A program made the translations under genes and the position numbers. Under the pieces are notes generated by a model, which saw nothing but the letters and a program-made list of their open reading frames with translations, was not told the DNA's origin and did not search any database. Below are positions 33,342 to 41,928 of a stretch of 46,475 nucleotides of DNA, piece by piece; the stretch's first letter is position 1, and the number at the start of each line of letters is the position of its first letter. The stretch comes from Leptolyngbya sp. PCC 6406. GTDB taxonomy: Bacteria; Cyanobacteriota; Cyanobacteriia; Phormidesmidales; Phormidesmidaceae. The stretch lies in assembly GCF_000332095.2 (NCBI RefSeq), contig NZ_KI913949.1, positions 501,337 to 547,811 on the forward strand. Direction: 5' to 3'.

Positions 33342-34277
33342 GTGCTAACACATCATCCACAACTAGCTTTTGAATATTTGGCATTTGAGCATGGTCAATC
33401 TCTTGTGGTACATGCAGATTGCTTTGAATGGCTAGGAAAGTTGCCTGACAATAGCTTTCACGCTGTTGTTACCGATCCTCCTTACGGAGTCAAGGAATAT
33501 AATTTCGATCAGCTAGAGAAAAAGGACAATGGTAAGGGAGGGATTTGGAGAATACCACCGTCATTTGATGGAAGTATACGTTCTCCACTTCCTCGTTTCA
33601 CTGCTCTTAATGAAAAAGAAAGGGCTGATTTATGTCGCTTTTTTCTAGAATGGGCAAGAATGGTTAACCGTCCTATGTGTCCGGGTAGCCACATATTCAT
33701 CGCATCTAACACTTTTCTTTCACAGATGGTTTTTCAAGCACTGATAGATGGTGGGCTTGAATACAGGGGGACAGTCATTCGATTAGTTAGAACATTACGT
33801 GGTGGCGATAGACCGAAAAATGCAGAGGAGGAATTTGATGATGTATGCTCTATGCCTCGTGGTTGCTACGAGCCGTGGGGTGTTTTTCGTAAGCCTCTCT
33901 TAAAGGGGATGAAAGTGAGTGATTGCTTGAAAGAATTTGGAACTGGAGGACTAAGAAGGAAGCCTGACGGAAACCCTTTTGAAGATGTTATTCCTAGTGA
34001 ACGAACTTCTCAAAAAGAACGCAAAATTGTAGAGCATCCTAGCCTTAAACCGCAGTCTTTTCTAAGAAAGATTGTTTATGCTTCTTTGCCTCTGGGCAGT
34101 GGAGTTGTTATTGATCCCTTTATGGGATCAGGATCTACGATAGCAGCAGCAGAGGCAGTGGGCTATAAAGCGATTGGAATTGAAAGATATAAGGATTATT
34201 TTGATGCCAGTAAACTTGCCATTCCAAAATTAGCAGAATTACAAACTGAAGACGATCAACTTTCTTTACAAATTTGA
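33342..34277 (+). CDS. DNA methyltransferase (DPPY type, beta class)
   Basis: A 311-residue modification enzyme starting at a GTG. Motif IV DPPYG is at residues 45-49 and motif I (DPFMGSGSTIAAAEAVGYKAIGIE, in parts) near residue 265, so motif IV precedes motif I: beta class, methylating adenine N6 or cytosine N4. The target recognition region lies between. It converges with the C-R operon, overlapping the restriction gene stop by 12 bp. The AT-rich codon use differs from core genes, which suggests transfer. Confidence 0.92.
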   Translation: MLTHHPQLAFEYLAFEHGQSLVVHADCFEWLGKLPDNSFHAVVTDPPYGVKEYNFDQLEKKDNGKGGIWRIPPSFDGSIRSPLPRFTALNEKERADLCRFFLEWARMVNRPMCPGSHIFIASNTFLSQMVFQALIDGGLEYRGTVIRLVRTLRGGDRPKNAEEEFDDVCSMPRGCYEPWGVFRKPLLKGMKVSDCLKEFGTGGLRRKPDGNPFEDVIPSERTSQKERKIVEHPSLKPQSFLRKIVYASLPLGSGVVIDPFMGSGSTIAAAEAVGYKAIGIERYKDYFDASKLAIPKLAELQTEDDQLSLQI

Positions 34278-34919
34278 TGGATCTTCGTATATCCAATTTC
34301 CTTTCATTTTGTTATGGCCTTGCTTATTGATACTTGCAGTAATAGTTCGTCGGCTAGTTGCGGAGCGACCAGAAAAGTTCCAATCATCTTCCTCAAGTTT
34401 AGCAGCATAAACCGCTCTAAAAACAAAAGGCTTAGGATCGACATTCTTAATTTTGTCGCTAGATGTATTGCTATCAAAGCAGAAAACCATAAGCCAAACT
34501 GATTCGGGATTATGACCTTGCCAACCGCTAAGATGTCTTGAACCTTTTATTTCTAAGCCCTGGCTTGAATACTGCACTGCGTTGTCAGGGAAGGTATTTA
34601 CTGGTATTAAGTCTGGGTGACCGTTATGATACTGATTTTTTACTAAGGTAGGACAATACTTGGGAATACTCATGTTCATAAATTCGCCCACGATACTACT
34701 AAAACTTGCAGGCATTAAGAAACCCTCAAGGCGTGACATCTCCTTTGTCTTAAGTTGTCCATTAATAAAGCCTATGAAGTCGATAAATTCATTCATGGCT
34801 TGATAGATATGAATAGTTTCTAAGCCATAAGGTAAATCACAGTCAGGATTAAAAGAATCTGGATCAACCGGGATTGGTAAACAAGCTTGTAGTTCTTTTT
34901 CTTCTTCTCTATTTGTCAT
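34266..34919 (-). CDS. Type II-like restriction endonuclease (PD-(D/E)XK)
   Basis: A 217-residue protein from the ATG at 34919; the frame is open to 35036 but the upstream codons overlap the C gene. A PD-(D/E)XK site is seen: E79 in GEFMNMS, HPD at 101-103 and LEIKGSR with E123-x-K125. I recognise no named enzyme, so the recognition site is unknown. The ATG overlaps the last codons of the C gene, so translation is coupled. It meets the methylase gene tail to tail. Confidence 0.85.
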   Translation of the reverse strand: MTNREEEKELQACLPIPVDPDSFNPDCDLPYGLETIHIYQAMNEFIDFIGFINGQLKTKEMSRLEGFLMPASFSSIVGEFMNMSIPKYCPTLVKNQYHNGHPDLIPVNTFPDNAVQYSSQGLEIKGSRHLSGWQGHNPESVWLMVFCFDSNTSSDKIKNVDPKPFVFRAVYAAKLEEDDWNFSGRSATSRRTITASINKQGHNKMKGNWIYEDPSNL

Positions 34920-35142
34920 CAATCTGGTTTGGCTTTGATTCCAATAACTTTGCTGGTTCAACGCCAAGCACTGCCGCAAGTTTTTCAATATTAAGGGCAG
35001 AGATGTTTCTCTCACCTCGTTCAACAGAACCAACATATGTTCTGTGCAAATCCGCCAAGTCAGCCAATTGCTCCTGACTTAGCCTAAGTTTTTTTCTGTG
35101 AAATTTGATATTTGACCCAATGGTGGCAAGTATGCTCGACAT
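34909..35142 (-). CDS. Restriction-modification controller protein (C protein, XRE fold)
   Basis: A 77-residue XRE-type helix-turn-helix protein: IGSNIKFHRKKLRLSQEQLADLADLHRTYVGSVERGERN (in parts: RLSQEQLADLA, HRTYVGSVERGERNIS). Size, sequence and overlap with the R gene are typical of C proteins, which delay restriction until DNA is methylated by binding a two-site operator in front of their own gene. Such an operator is seen at 35166-35190. Confidence 0.92.
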   Translation of the reverse strand: MSSILATIGSNIKFHRKKLRLSQEQLADLADLHRTYVGSVERGERNISALNIEKLAAVLGVEPAKLLESKPNQIDDK

Positions 35143-35165
35143 GGGTCTTATTTTGGCAAGATGAT

Positions 35166-35190
35166 GCCTATAAGTCTACAGCTTATAAGT
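35166..35190 (-). promoter_or_regulatory. C-protein operator (C-box) upstream of the controller gene
   Basis: On the minus strand two half-sites ACTTATAAGC (35190-35181) and ACTTATAGGC (35175-35166) lie 15 bp apart, ending 23 bp before the C-gene ATG. The core GACTTATAG and tandem layout match known C-protein operators (GACTTATAGTC type). The left site alone is near-palindromic with TTATAA. Binding of the first pair normally activates and the second represses the C-R promoter; this is known for the family, not shown here. Confidence 0.8.
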
Positions 35191-35302
35191 AGCACCCCTG
35201 AGTCCATGCATAATTGCGGTAAATATTTCTTGTCAGAAAACTTTCTCTACATAGCTATTGGGTTAAGTGAATCTGCCACCCAACTATTACTTAGAGCGAA
35301 AG

Positions 35303-35421
35303 TTTCCACCTATTTACCCGTATGGGGATCTTAGATGGAAATCTGTCAGTCCAACCCCCCGTATAGGGTGATTAGGTGGAAATACGTCAGCCTAACACCC
35401 CTATATGGGTGATTAGGTAGA
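35303..35421 (-). repeat. 41-bp period array, inverted relative to 14383
   Basis: On the minus strand units start TCTACCT at 35421, TCCACCT at 35380 and TCCATCT at 35339, again 41 bp apart. The units share TAATCACC, GGGG.GTTAG and GCTGAC with the 14.4-kb array. The last unit (35303-35341) is a near-perfect dyad, TTTCCACCTA to TAGATGGAAA. The array lies between the C-protein operator and the low-confidence frame at 35422. Confidence 0.8.
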
Positions 35422-35676
35422 ATGCTTCAGTATAATCATCCCTCCGATTTTAGGCTAAACCTGTTTCGGCTGACAGTCTCCGGGGGCGGCAGAGCGCCTG
35501 GGGTGAGGTTACCCAACCTCAGGGGGTGCCCGTTGACGCTGCTGACGGAACGCTTGGGGGTGGAGCGGGGATCTGTGGTAGACATCTTTTACCCCAGTGG
35601 TTTGCAGATTGAGATCTCTAAGCAGCGGCAGCAAGTCGCTTGGGAGTGTGACACTAACTTCTGTCGGAGAGGCTGA
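35422..35676 (+). CDS. Possible small protein, doubtful
   Basis: An 84-residue frame reading LTLLTERLGVERGSVVDIF and YPSGLQIEISKQRQQVAWECD in its second half. That half looks protein-like, the first half does not, and the ATG lies within the last repeat unit. It may be the tail of a broken gene. No family recognised. The stretch 35677-35867 holds nothing I can name. Confidence 0.25.
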   Translation: MLQYNHPSDFRLNLFRLTVSGGGRAPGVRLPNLRGCPLTLLTERLGVERGSVVDIFYPSGLQIEISKQRQQVAWECDTNFCRRG

Positions 35677-35867
35677 AATGCCCTTCTAGCGTCGAATTTA
35701 CAATTGCTGCTTAAGCTACCAATTTAGGTTTGTCGGGCTACTACTACGCCGACGCAATATTTTGGATTAAGCGCAGGTTATCTATGTCGCGTGATCAATA
35801 GATCATGACGCTTCTCAGCTTTGCAGGGAGTTGGGGTGCTACAACCCGGTGAAGCATGGGTTGGGGA

Positions 35868-35994
35868 GGTGCTCCCATGGGTGGGAGTTTTCGGCGGTTT
35901 GTGGGGTGGGAATGTATGGGGAGAATTGGGGCTGTGGGGAGGCGGATTTTGTAGGGAAGGAGTTGGATGTGGGGGAGCGAGTTAGGTGGTGGGC
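35868..35994 (+). repeat. 127-bp direct repeat, right of the restriction-modification genes
   Basis: Second copy of the element at 33048: GGAGGTGCTCCCATGGGTGG, TTTTCGGCGGTTTGTGGGG, GGGGCTGTGGGGAGGCGG and GAGTTAGGTGGTGGGC. The copies are in direct orientation 2.8 kb apart. Confidence 0.9.
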
Positions 35995-36085
35995 TTTTAG
36001 ATCGGATGTAGCTTGAACAACCCCTTGGCCGAAACGATGATTAACGCCATAATATCAGCGTCATTCGTCCCAGGATTCTACATCC

Positions 36086-36844
36086 ATGTCAGAACAGCTC
36101 ACCAAAATCACCGAGCACCAATGCGAGACAGCACCGACGAAATACGATGACCTGACCGCCCTGTTTCTGAACTGCACCCTCAACCGCACCCCAGTGCTTT
36201 CACACACCGAAGGCGTGATCAAAATCGCCCAACGAATCTTTGAGGCGAATGGGGTAAAAACCAAGATTATCCGTCCCGTTGATTATGAGATTCCAGCCGG
36301 GTTGGGGGTAGATATGTCTCAAACCGATGAATGGGACCGGGATGATTGGCCCCAAATCCAAAAAGAGGTGGATGCCACCGACATCTTGGTGCTCTGTACA
36401 TCCGTTTGGCTGGGGGAGAAAAGCTCCGTTTGTAACCGAGTCCTGGAGCGCATGTATGGCTACACCCACCTTTTCAACGAAAAAGGGCAGTATCGCGACT
36501 ACGGCAAAGTGGGCGCGACCTTAATCACCGGCAACGAAGATGGGATTAAACACTGCGCCATGAACATCTTGTTTTCCCTATCCCACATTGGCTACACCAT
36601 CCCCCCCCAGGTGGATGCGGGTTGGCTCGGGGAAGTGGGGCCAGGTCCATCCTATTTAGATCCCGGCTCGGGGGGGCTAGAGAACGATTTCACCAATCGC
36701 AATACTACTTTCTTGGCCTGGAACTGTATGCACATGGCCCGCATGTTGAAGGACAATGGCGGCATTCCGGCCCATGGCAATCAACCCGATGTCTGGGATG
36801 CGGGTTGTAAATCGGACTTCAACAGCCCAGAGCACAAACGTTAG
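36086..36844 (+). CDS. Flavodoxin-like NADPH-dependent FMN reductase family protein
   Basis: A 252-residue protein with a flavodoxin-like start: LTALFLNCTLNRTPVLSHTEGV, ATDILVLCTSVWLGEKSSVCNRVLERMYGY, then GKVGATLITGNEDGIKHCAMNILFSLSHIGY (in parts). These are the FMN-binding and dimer regions of the NADPH-dependent FMN reductase family. The C-terminal GPSYLDPGSGG and FTNRNTTFLAWNCMHMARML are typical of one long subfamily. Reductase of flavin or quinone is the likely activity. Confidence 0.85.
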   Translation: MSEQLTKITEHQCETAPTKYDDLTALFLNCTLNRTPVLSHTEGVIKIAQRIFEANGVKTKIIRPVDYEIPAGLGVDMSQTDEWDRDDWPQIQKEVDATDILVLCTSVWLGEKSSVCNRVLERMYGYTHLFNEKGQYRDYGKVGATLITGNEDGIKHCAMNILFSLSHIGYTIPPQVDAGWLGEVGPGPSYLDPGSGGLENDFTNRNTTFLAWNCMHMARMLKDNGGIPAHGNQPDVWDAGCKSDFNSPEHKR

Positions 36845-36967
36845 GTGTAGCCCTGACCTGATTAGGGAGCTAGGGAGTAAGGGAACTAGGGAGCAGGAGG
36901 GTTGGTTTTATGCAGATGGTGGGGCTGCTGCGCGATCGCTATTATCAGATTTTATGATTTTCTCTCC

Positions 36968-38149
36968 CTAGGCCATCATGCGACGCTTCATGGCGGTGGC
37001 GGCTAGGGCATAGCCCCCGTCGCCGCCATCGACAAAATGGACCTGCTGACCGCCGCGCTCAAACACGAGGCAGGTCATCAGGGCACTGGCAGAGGTGTGG
37101 ATGCCGTAGACCAGCCGCCCTTCCTGGTACTTTTTCTCCAGGTAGTCATCCAGTTTGCGTCGCTGGGCTGGGGTGCTGGAGATCACCATCCGCAGCATGT
37201 CATCAAACTTGCGATAGTCCGTGGCGTCGGTGACGATCTGCTTGTAGGCTCCCCAATCCACATCCGGCATTCGCATCCCTAGCCCCATGAATAGCCAACC
37301 CAGGGCATTCTCCAAGCGCATTTTGAGCAAATACCCTTGACGGCTCCACCAACGCCGCCCCGGAGCCCGAGCCTTAGCCTCTAGATCTAAATTCTTCTGG
37401 CTAAAGGACAGACGCAGGTTAGCCGGAAAGATGGGATTAAGGCGGGCATCCCCGCCATAGATTTTCTCTAGCTGAAGGATCACATCGCGGTAGATGCGGT
37501 TGAGCTGATTTTCGCTGGGGGCCGTGGCCAACACCATCAGGGTGACCATTTCCCCGTGGGGACTGGGGATATCCTGCCACCGACATTCCAACCCGGAAAG
37601 GTTAGCCTGGGGCATCAGATCCTCCGCTGCCAGTTGGTACAGGCCACTGGTGGCTAGGTTTTTGAGCAGTTGGGTCGCGTAGGTGAGGCCACCCCCCCGA
37701 AAAACCGCTTGGCTGTAGTTTTCTGAAACCCGGAGCTTGGCAATCCTCAGCTCATAGTCGATGGTGACCGCTGAGACCGGAATGATCCCCACCCGTAGAT
37801 CGAGCTGAAAATCACGGCGGGCCAGATCACGGTTGGCCAAAAGCGCCCGTTTGGCTGGAATCAGCAGGTAGCCCGGAATCAACAGGGATGACCCGTCACC
37901 ACCAAAGACGAAGGGAATTTGCAGGTTGCCTGCCAGGTTGAGGAGGCTGACAATCGTGACGGCTCCAATAAAGTTGACGGCTTTGTAGCCGCCTGCGGCG
38001 ATGGCCTGGGTGGATTGCACCACATCGGTGACGATGATGTACCAATCCTCTGGCACCGCCACAAAATTTTCCGATACCGTGATGTCGATAAAGTGCTCCA
38101 GAGCGGGTAGTTGCTCGTAGAAGTGATCGGTATTCACTGCCAGGGTCAT
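36968..38149 (-). CDS. DUF3095 family protein, nucleotide-cyclase-like motifs
   Basis: A 393-residue protein from the ATG at 38149 (MTLAVNTDHFYEQLPALEHF); the frame is open to 38443 but those codons have no protein character. Seen: WYIIVTDVVQSTQAIAAGGYK, VNFIGAVTIVSLLNL, FVFGGDGSSLLIPG, then LDLRVGIIPVSAV and a C-terminal MRMPDVDWGAYKQIVTDATDYRKFDD (partly quoted). The family is DUF3095. The blocks TDVVQST and GGDG sit where class III nucleotide cyclases have F-D-I-x-x-S-T and GGD. A cyclase-type fold is plausible; activity is unproven. Confidence 0.88.
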   Translation of the reverse strand: MTLAVNTDHFYEQLPALEHFIDITVSENFVAVPEDWYIIVTDVVQSTQAIAAGGYKAVNFIGAVTIVSLLNLAGNLQIPFVFGGDGSSLLIPGYLLIPAKRALLANRDLARRDFQLDLRVGIIPVSAVTIDYELRIAKLRVSENYSQAVFRGGGLTYATQLLKNLATSGLYQLAAEDLMPQANLSGLECRWQDIPSPHGEMVTLMVLATAPSENQLNRIYRDVILQLEKIYGGDARLNPIFPANLRLSFSQKNLDLEAKARAPGRRWWSRQGYLLKMRLENALGWLFMGLGMRMPDVDWGAYKQIVTDATDYRKFDDMLRMVISSTPAQRRKLDDYLEKKYQEGRLVYGIHTSASALMTCLVFERGGQQVHFVDGGDGGYALAATAMKRRMMA

Positions 38150-39951
<1,802 letters not shown>

Positions 39952-39962
39952 CCCGCTTCCCG

Positions 39963-39997
39963 CCCTAGGGAGAAGCCACTGTGGCTTCTCCCTAGGG
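39963..39997. terminator. Perfect 35-nt palindrome after eno, possible terminator
   Basis: CCCTAGGGAGAAGCCAC and GTGGCTTCTCCCTAGGG are perfect inverted repeats with a single base between them; a 16-bp stem with a three-base loop can form. It begins 11 bp after the eno stop. No T-run follows, so classical intrinsic termination is uncertain; it could also protect the eno mRNA 3' end. Confidence 0.65.
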
Positions 39998-40047
39998 TGG
40001 GAACTAAGCTGGAAACAACAAGGTCGTCCTCCCTGGGAGGTGGTGAA

Positions 40048-40617
40048 ATGGGCAAGGTTTTCAATTCTGAGTTCGAGTCTGAATTCGGGTCTGAGTGCGG
40101 GCGTCCGTTTCGGCGATGGCCTGCGATCGCGCTGTGGACATCGCGCATGACTGCGATCGCAAAGGCGAGTCTTGGGGCTGGCGTCGCCCTATGCAGCTTG
40201 GGGGCCAGCCTACCCCCCGCTGGACCTGCACCGACCCCCATAGAAGTGCTGCCTCTGCGGGCCGACCTGATCATTAACATCCCCATCATCATTCCGGGGT
40301 ATCCCGTCATCATCGTGCCCCAGCGCAAGACTCGACGGCTGGTGACGGTGCAGTTCATTGCCGAAGGCAACGACTGGGCCACTATTTACCTGGACGATCG
40401 CATCCTTTTTCGCGCCCTCAATACTCGCCGTAACTATGCCGTGGAGCTAGAGCCGGGAGCCTATCGCCTCAGTATCACCGGCACTACCCAGTTTGACCGC
40501 TGGGCCTCGGGCTATTTGGATGTGGGTCGCAGCGACTCTAACCTGATCGTCGTGCGCTATTCCAAAACTGGGGGCATCACCATTGGCGGTGACCCCTATG
40601 CCTGGATTTCGGACTAG
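40048..40617 (+). CDS. Exported hypothetical protein
   Basis: A 189-residue protein from the ATG at 40048, which has a strong GGGAGG Shine-Dalgarno; a GTG at 39997 is less likely because its codons overlap the palindrome. A later ATG (40147) gives a clean signal peptide (MTAIAKASLGAGVALCSLGASL), so that is an alternative. The mature part has IINIPIIIPGYPVIIVPQ, then a beta-rich domain (VQFIAEGNDWATIYLDD, VELEPGAYRLSITGTT) resembling PEGA-like or beta-sandwich modules. Function unknown. Confidence 0.7.
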   Translation: MGKVFNSEFESEFGSECGRPFRRWPAIALWTSRMTAIAKASLGAGVALCSLGASLPPAGPAPTPIEVLPLRADLIINIPIIIPGYPVIIVPQRKTRRLVTVQFIAEGNDWATIYLDDRILFRALNTRRNYAVELEPGAYRLSITGTTQFDRWASGYLDVGRSDSNLIVVRYSKTGGITIGGDPYAWISD

Positions 40618-40632
40618 CGGTTTTGAGTCCCT

Positions 40633-41259
40633 ATGATTCTCTACACCCTAGATATGCTGGGGGTTTCTGTCTTTGCTATTAGCGGAGCCCTGGCTGCCGG
40701 ACGCAAGCAGCTAGACCTGTTAGGGGTGCTGGTGATTGCGGTGGTGACGGCCCTGGGGGGCGGCACCCTGCGGGACATACTGCTGGATCGCAGCCCGGTA
40801 TTTTGGATTCGTCAGCCCGATTACCTAATTGTCACCCTGCTGGCGGCGATGGGGACGGTGCTGTACACCCGGTTCCTCAAACCACCGGGAAGATCCCTGC
40901 TGGTAGCCGACGCCTTTGGTCTCGCCCTGTTCAGTATCAGCGGGGCTCAGATCGCGGAGGCGGCAGACCTACATAGCCTGATCATTATCCTCATGGGTAC
41001 CTGTACCGGGGTGGTGGGTGGTGTGATTCGGGATGTGATTTTGCTGGAGATTCCCGTCATTCTGCGGCGGGGAAATATCTACGCCACTGCCGCGATCGCG
41101 GGTATTGCCCTATACCTGCTGCTCCAATACCTAGGTCTCCCCTCCCTTCTGGCTCAGGGCGTGGGAATGGCCACCATTGTCCTCCTACGCCTCGTCGCCA
41201 TCATTTGGCGACTGACCTTGCCGATCTACCATCTGCCCGACCAAGACCAAGGACTATAA
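40633..41259 (+). CDS. TRIC-family (UPF0126, YicG-like) cation channel protein
   Basis: A 208-residue membrane protein with a duplicated three-helix unit, the TRIC/UPF0126 pattern. Each half carries a GG motif with RD: ALGGGTLRDILL and GVVGGVIRDVILLEIPVILR (in parts). Other features: DMLGVSVFAISGALAAGRK and DAFGLALFSISGAQIA. Bacterial TRIC proteins form trimeric cation channels. It starts 15 bp after the previous stop. Confidence 0.93.
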   Translation: MILYTLDMLGVSVFAISGALAAGRKQLDLLGVLVIAVVTALGGGTLRDILLDRSPVFWIRQPDYLIVTLLAAMGTVLYTRFLKPPGRSLLVADAFGLALFSISGAQIAEAADLHSLIIILMGTCTGVVGGVIRDVILLEIPVILRRGNIYATAAIAGIALYLLLQYLGLPSLLAQGVGMATIVLLRLVAIIWRLTLPIYHLPDQDQGL

Positions 41260-41291
41260 CTGGCCTCCTACGCGATGCTCCGGGGGAGACA

Positions 41292-41572
41292 CTACGCGAT
41301 CTCATCCGGGTCAACCCCCAACTCCCGCAACTTAGCCGCCAGTTTTTCGCTGCGTTCCTCTGGGGTTGGCACCAACGTGCCCTCTGGGGTAAAAAAGCGC
41401 ACAGGTCAATTTGGTCGCGGTGCAGGTCGGTTTCCAAGGGGGGCTCGTGGCTGTAGAGGTCACTGGGGGGAAAGACCACCGCTGCCTCTGGCTCAGATGT
41501 GGCCACCGGAGACCGGCCCTCAGGGGAGATGGCGATAGTACCGGTTTCTTTGGCCAGAATCATGGTAGGCAT
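41292..41572 (-). pseudogene. Internally deleted Uma2 family gene
   Basis: The first frame reads MPTMILAKETG, then VVFPPSDLYSHEPPLETDLHRDQIDL, a Uma2-type N-terminus (PPSDLYSxEPPLExxLH). After about 57 codons a different frame gives VRFFTPEGTLVPTPEERSEKL and AAKLRELGVDPDEIA-stop (in parts), the Uma2 C-terminus. The central part with the catalytic residues, roughly 140-150 residues, is missing and the two ends are out of frame. So this is a deletion remnant of a second Uma2 gene. Confidence 0.75.
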
Positions 41573-41589
41573 GGGGTGGGGGATGGTTT

Positions 41590-41820
41590 CTAGTGTAGCC
41601 AGGTATGGGATGCGATCTCCCGTGAGATGAACTCATCAATCGTGTCCAACACCGCCACCAGTCGGCGTCTCAGTAGTTGGAGGACAGTCTTCTCCGGGGT
41701 GCCTAAGCGGGCCAGAATGCCCACTTCGGTGCCTAAGCGGGCCAGAATGCCCACTTCCACCTCCCGCCACCGAATCGCCCCCATGGATGTCTTGGGGGTG
41801 GGCCGAAACGGTACCATCAC
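41590..41820 (-). CDS. Short ORF with internal 30-bp duplication, doubtful
   Basis: A 76-residue frame in which EVGILARLGT occurs twice in a row, because the 30-bp unit beginning GCCTAAGCGGGCCAGAATGC is duplicated (41701-41730 and 41731-41757, the latter nearly identical). The downstream part (VLQLLRRRLVAVLDTIDEFISREI) is helical and protein-like. No family recognised; it may be a remnant. The intergenic region to 41928 holds nothing else. Confidence 0.35.
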   Translation of the reverse strand: MMVPFRPTPKTSMGAIRWREVEVGILARLGTEVGILARLGTPEKTVLQLLRRRLVAVLDTIDEFISREIASHTWLH

Positions 41821-41928
41821 CCTATCGCTACCAATGGCTAATGGTAAGGTCGCTATCTAAGCAAGTAATCGCTATAATTTACCAAATAAATCCACTGACC
41901 TTAAAGCAATTAAGTTTGCCATAATTCA

